The notes below the pieces were generated by a model. That model was given only the letters and a program-made list of their open reading frames with translations. It did not search any database and was not told where the DNA came from. From the NCBI GenBank assembly GCA_903824155.1, contig CAIJVL010000021.1, positions 1 through 16,714 on the forward strand: 16,714 nucleotides of DNA. Direction: 5' to 3'. Both the position numbers and the translations under genes were made by a program. Of the stretch, positions 15,051-16,714 are shown piece by piece. Each line of letters begins with the position of its first letter. The stretch's first letter is position 1. The DNA comes from Candidatus Adlerbacteria bacterium. Its GTDB lineage: Bacteria; Patescibacteriota; Minisyncoccia; Phycocordibacterales; SBAW01.

Positions 15051-15056
15051 ACTATA
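15051..15056 (-). promoter_or_regulatory. -10 box of the 234-aa membrane protein, predicted leaderless
   Basis: On the minus strand GGTATAGT with the TATAGT ending six bases before the ATG at 15044. The same GGTATAGT occurs before gltX and before the candidate small RNA. Confidence 0.5.
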
Positions 15057-15077
15057 CCGCTTTTGCGAGATTAGAAT

Positions 15078-15094
15078 AGGGGAATCACTTCCCT
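15078..15094. repeat. intergenic dyad copy B
   Basis: AGGGGAATCACTTCCCT: GGGAA and TTCCC arms around a four-base centre. It is followed on the plus strand by an A-rich run and the terminator of the gene ending at 15236, and preceded by the membrane protein's promoter. Confidence 0.55.
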
Positions 15095-15098
15095 GCTA

Positions 15099-15133
15099 AA
15101 TAAAAAGAACCCCCGCCTTTCGACGAGGGTTCC
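15099..15133 (-). terminator. intrinsic terminator of secreted paralogue 1
   Basis: On the minus strand GAACCCTCG pairs with CGGGGGTTC (15107-15132 on the plus strand) and is followed by TTTTTATTT. It lies about 100 bases past the stop at 15236. The intervening stretch (15133-15235) holds no frame or hairpin I would call. Confidence 0.8.
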
Positions 15134-15235
15134 AGCACAGAACATCTGCACTGAGCATGCGGCGCTGCCGGGTGCGCTGCAGTGGCCATAGGAGAGCATA
15201 CACTAGGGAAGGAGCGTCAACAAGAAGGAATTTCC

Positions 15236-15589
15236 TTACGTCATACTGCCGGGCATAAAGCAGCGGATATAGAGCCCGCCCACTCCGTCTATTATTGGCC
15301 ATACCATAGCCCGGCCGACGCGGTTGGGCTCGGTGATTACGGCTTCGTTGGGCACATCAACCCATTGGTTGTTGATGCGCACGCGATAGTGGCCCTTGTT
15401 GGACTCCCAGTCGACATCGCTGACTGCGCTGCCGTCGGCATCCGAGCAGCACAGACCCTTGGCGCTCTTTAAGCCGTTAAACCAGGCTTTCAGTTCGGGA
15501 GTGGAGTTGGCATATTGCCCATGATCTCTTGCCGCAGCCTCTCCTGAGAGAAAGAGGCCACAAAGCAGCGGTAGCACCAAGCAACGCAT
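15236..15589 (-). CDS. small secreted protein, alphaproteobacterial-type family (paralogue 1)
   Basis: Predicted 117-residue exported protein. Residues 1-20 are a signal peptide (LVLPLLCGLFLSGEAAA, cleavage near 20). The mature part has the ordered motifs GLCCSDADG, DWESNKGHYRVR, QWVDVPNEAVI, EPNRVGRAMVWP and the C-terminal IRCFMPGSMT. The CC pair plus the later Cys suggest a disulfide-stabilised fold; no enzymatic residues stand out. I associate this motif set with small secreted proteins of Bradyrhizobium-like Alphaproteobacteria; that is from memory and unverified. A perfect AGGAGG five bases before the ATG and a TTGACA promoter mark it as a well-expressed single gene. A paralogue lies at 16256-16612. 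Confidence 0.85.
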   Translation of the reverse strand: MRCLVLPLLCGLFLSGEAAARDHGQYANSTPELKAWFNGLKSAKGLCCSDADGSAVSDVDWESNKGHYRVRINNQWVDVPNEAVITEPNRVGRAMVWPIIDGVGGLYIRCFMPGSMT

Positions 15590-15594
15590 CGGAG

Positions 15595-15600
15595 CCTCCT
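15595..15600 (-). promoter_or_regulatory. perfect Shine-Dalgarno of paralogue 1
   Basis: AGGAGG on the minus strand, five bases before the ATG at 15589. It is the strongest ribosome binding site in the window and complementary at CCUCC to the linker of the neighbouring candidate small RNA. Confidence 0.85.
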
Positions 15601-15618
15601 AAGTTAGGGTGAACTTGT

Positions 15619-15628
15619 CTACGCGTAG
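15619..15628. promoter_or_regulatory. 10-bp palindrome at the predicted start of paralogue 1 transcription
   Basis: CTACGCGTAG is a perfect palindrome. The predicted start (about 15621, minus strand) falls inside it, directly after the -10 box, a common operator position. A chance palindrome cannot be excluded. Confidence 0.35.
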
Positions 15629-15656
15629 TTTTAGTTTTGATTGGGCAAACTGTCAA
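15628..15656 (-). promoter_or_regulatory. consensus -35/-10 promoter of paralogue 1
   Basis: On the minus strand a perfect TTGACA (15656-15651), a 17-base spacer and TAAAAC (15633-15628). This -35-dependent layout contrasts with the extended -10 boxes of the core block. Confidence 0.65.
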
Positions 15657-15663
15657 CGGCACC

Positions 15664-15680
15664 AGGGAACTCGCTTCCCT
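15664..15680. repeat. intergenic dyad copy C (most perfect)
   Basis: AGGGAACTCGCTTCCCT: perfect 6-bp arms around a five-base centre, followed on the plus strand by an A-rich run and the terminator of the Cys-rich gene, as at copy B. Confidence 0.6.
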
Positions 15681-15682
15681 GC

Positions 15683-15727
15683 TTAAAAAGAAAAGACCGC
15701 CCGAAGGAAGTCTTTCCTTGGGCGGCT
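15683..15727 (-). terminator. intrinsic terminator of the Cys-rich gene
   Basis: CCGCCC (15697-15702) pairs with GGGCGG (15720-15725) and AAGGAA (15704-15709) with TTCCTT (15714-15719), a 12-bp stem with one bulged base. On the minus strand it is followed by TTTTCTTTTT. It starts immediately after the gene's stop. Confidence 0.9.
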
Positions 15728-15952
15728 TTATGCTGCTGAGATTGCCAGTTGTTCTTGCCGCTTGGCATAGTTGGTGCGTTCGGGATGTGCAAATTTGTCC
15801 CGATAGTAGGGACCTGTCTCCATGCGGAGCACGCCTTGATTGGGACAGCGGCCGCAGCAAAATAGTTCCGCAGCGGGGTCGTAATTGTCTCCCAAATCCT
15901 TGGGAGAGTAAGGGCAGCTGCCGCACGTCTTGACGGTAAGCACTTTAGCCAT
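15728..15952 (-). CDS. Cys-rich small protein, possible metal-binding knuckle, 74 aa
   Basis: A 74-residue soluble protein with five Cys in two clusters: C10-x-x-C13 (TCGSCPYSP) and C32, C33, C36 (FCCGRCPNQG). The layout suggests zinc or iron-sulfur binding through two knuckles about 20 residues apart. The rest is polar with aromatic residues (GPYYRDKFAHPERTNY). I do not recognise the family. AAAGG and AAGG purine stretches precede the ATG at 15952, and a strong terminator directly follows the stop. Longer overlapping frames on both strands lack such signals. It lies between the two secreted paralogues in the same orientation but with separate terminators. Confidence 0.65.
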   Translation of the reverse strand: MAKVLTVKTCGSCPYSPKDLGDNYDPAAELFCCGRCPNQGVLRMETGPYYRDKFAHPERTNYAKRQEQLAISAA

Positions 15953-16068
15953 GGCCTTTGCCTTTCAAGTTGTCGTCGGTGAACGCCGGACGCACAATAC
16001 CACTAAAGTATCAAAAGCGCCAATAGACCGGTAGGACGGACACTACCTGCAACAAATAATAAAATAAA

Positions 16069-16077
16069 TGGTATAGT
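16069..16077 (+). promoter_or_regulatory. extended -10 of the candidate small RNA
   Basis: TGGTATAGT on the plus strand, identical to the gltX extended -10. The predicted start is G16084. No clear -35 is visible. Confidence 0.5.
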
Positions 16078-16083
16078 GGGTTT

Positions 16084-16155
16084 GAACGAGCCCCGGTTCG
16101 TTCGTTACCTCCCTAGACTCGGGCCAGTTGCAGTTGCGACTGGCCCTTTTTATTT
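16084..16155 (+). ncRNA. candidate small RNA with an anti-Shine-Dalgarno-like linker
   Basis: About 70 nt from a predicted start at G16084 to the U-tract of an intrinsic terminator. The first 20 bases form a hairpin (GAACGA 16084-16089 with TCGTTC 16098-16103). A 17-base linker without obvious pairing (16104-16120) contains CCTCCC (16108-16113), which could pair with GGAGG ribosome sites. The rest is the terminator stem. No frame of useful length is inside, and it is the only plus-strand unit among minus-strand genes. Alphaproteobacterial small RNAs with CCUCC loops are known, so a trans-acting regulator is a fair hypothesis. Expression is inferred, not shown. Confidence 0.5.
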
Positions 16156-16156
16156 T
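16121..16156 (+). terminator. strong intrinsic terminator of the candidate small RNA
   Basis: GGGCCAGTTGC pairs with GCGACTGGCCC (16121-16146; one G-T wobble, four-base loop), followed by TTTTTATTTT. No coding gene precedes it on the plus strand within 700 bases, which argues for a dedicated RNA gene. Confidence 0.88.
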
Positions 16157-16165
16157 GTTTAAAAT

Positions 16166-16181
16166 AGGGGACTACTTCCCC
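16166..16181. repeat. intergenic dyad copy D
   Basis: AGGGGACTACTTCCCC: 5-bp arms GGGGA/TCCCC. It lies between the small RNA terminator and the terminator of paralogue 2, again followed by an A-rich run. Confidence 0.5.
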
Positions 16182-16195
16182 ACTTCTATAAAAAA

Positions 16196-16236
16196 TAGAA
16201 AAATAAGACCGCCCGGAATTTCCGGGCGGTTTTTGA
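16196..16236. terminator. terminator of secreted paralogue 2, bidirectional in form
   Basis: A near-perfect palindrome (16209-16229; arms CCGCCCGGAA and TTCCGGGCGG) with T-runs on both sides. On the minus strand TCTTATTTTT follows it, ending the gene that stops at 16256. Confidence 0.9.
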
Positions 16237-16255
16237 TTTGAACTGTGTGTTTACG

Positions 16256-16612
16256 CTATGTCATGCTGCCGGGCATAAAGCAGCGGATCGAGATATCGCG
16301 GTCGAAACGTATCGGCCAGACCATCGTGCGGCCGGCGCGATTGGGCTCGGTTATTACGGCGTCATCGGGGACATCGATCCACCTATTTTCGAGGCGTACC
16401 TGATAGTGTCCATCCTTGGACTGCCAGTCGGGGTCAGCAACTGCCTCGCCGTCGGCCATGCTGCAGCAGAGCCCTTTGCCGCTGGAAAGATGGTCGAACC
16501 AGGGTTTGAGCGGCGAGTTGGAGTAGCGGCCGTCGAGGTCGCGCGCTCGCACGCCACCCACAACACAAGCAACTACGAGACTGAGAGTCAGAGCAAACGC
16601 GATGCGCTTCAT
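16256..16612 (-). CDS. small secreted protein, alphaproteobacterial-type family (paralogue 2)
   Basis: Predicted 118-residue exported protein, paralogue of the one at 15236-15589. Signal peptide at 1-23 (ALTLSLVVACVVGGVRA). The mature part repeats every motif of paralogue 1 with substitutions: GLCCSMADG, DWQSKDGHYQVR, RWIDVPDDAVI, EPNRAGRTMVWP, and the identical last ten residues IRCFMPGSMT. The signal peptides and the segment after MVWP have diverged most, so this is an older duplication or two separate acquisitions. AGGAG lies six bases before the ATG at 16612; no convincing promoter is visible upstream (16624-16714), which otherwise appears empty. Function is unknown. Confidence 0.85.
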   Translation of the reverse strand: MKRIAFALTLSLVVACVVGGVRARDLDGRYSNSPLKPWFDHLSSGKGLCCSMADGEAVADPDWQSKDGHYQVRLENRWIDVPDDAVITEPNRAGRTMVWPIRFDRDISIRCFMPGSMT

Positions 16613-16714
16613 TTTGTTCTCCTATCTGAGACTAAGGTTTGAGATGCGGGCGGATCCTTTTCGGTACTTGCAATGAACCTGTTATCTACCTAAGTTGTAA
16701 TTTCTATCGCATTA

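Noticed and set aside
15477..15926. 149-residue minus-strand frame
   Set aside because: Overlaps both paralogue 1 and the Cys-rich gene, crosses a terminator and the consensus promoter, and has no family features.
16084..16146. Candidate RNA as a tRNA
   Set aside because: Two hairpins only, no cloverleaf, no T-loop sequence, and a U-tract terminator as its 3' half.
14322..16181. The four dyads as a CRISPR array
   Set aside because: Copies are about 17 nt, spaced 570-760 bases apart with genes between; no regular spacers.
16238..16642. 134-residue plus-strand frame
   Set aside because: Exact antisense of paralogue 2, whose signal peptide and family motifs make it the real gene. The similar antisense frame at 15182 is explained the same way.

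Overview
The window most resembles a chromosomal piece from a small-genome bacterium of the Candidate Phyla Radiation (Patescibacteria, Parcubacteria-like). This is inferred from compact, tightly packed versions of universal genes (a 441-residue glutamyl-tRNA synthetase without its usual insertion, divergent MraY and MurG motifs), a DUF378 protein ending in a Cys pair, and -10 boxes placed almost on top of start codons. No rRNA or tRNA is present, so the lineage cannot be fixed from the window alone.

Layout. Positions 1-1790 hold small unrelated genes on both strands: the tail of an unknown gene, a 63-residue hypothetical, a membrane-anchored COG4315-type repeat protein, a four-helix EamA/SMR-like transporter half, and a 119-residue hypothetical with a consensus promoter and a structured leader of about 120 nt. 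Positions 1830-11473 are one dense co-directional block: M17 leucyl aminopeptidase, scpA, scpB, S11 D-Ala-D-Ala carboxypeptidase, mraY, ftsW/rodA, murG, gltX and a coiled-coil M23 peptidase. Gaps run from an 8-nt overlap to 34 nt. The block combines chromosome organisation (ScpAB), lipid II synthesis (MraY, MurG), septal or elongation polymerisation (FtsW/RodA) and wall trimming (S11 and M23), with internal promoters before murG, gltX and the M23 gene. Positions 11592-13383 hold a DUF378 membrane protein and a YadG/YadH-like ABC exporter pair.

From 13385 to the right end every protein gene is on the minus strand and the character changes: single genes, each with its own signals, separated by hairpins. 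They are a transglutaminase-like protein, an AT-rich two-helix membrane protein, two paralogous secreted proteins of a type I associate with Rhizobiales-like Alphaproteobacteria, and a Cys-rich 74-residue protein. Four copies of a short dyad (AGGGAA-N4/5-TTCCCT type) punctuate this region.

The most interesting candidate is a small RNA gene on the plus strand at about 16084-16155: an extended -10 box, a 5' hairpin, an unpaired CCUCCC (anti-Shine-Dalgarno-like) linker and a strong intrinsic terminator. It lies next to a gene with a perfect AGGAGG ribosome binding site. Other points are a recurring near-leaderless promoter layout, a ribosome-site-sequestering or terminator hairpin before the ABC ATPase, and active-site-motif substitutions in MraY and MurG.
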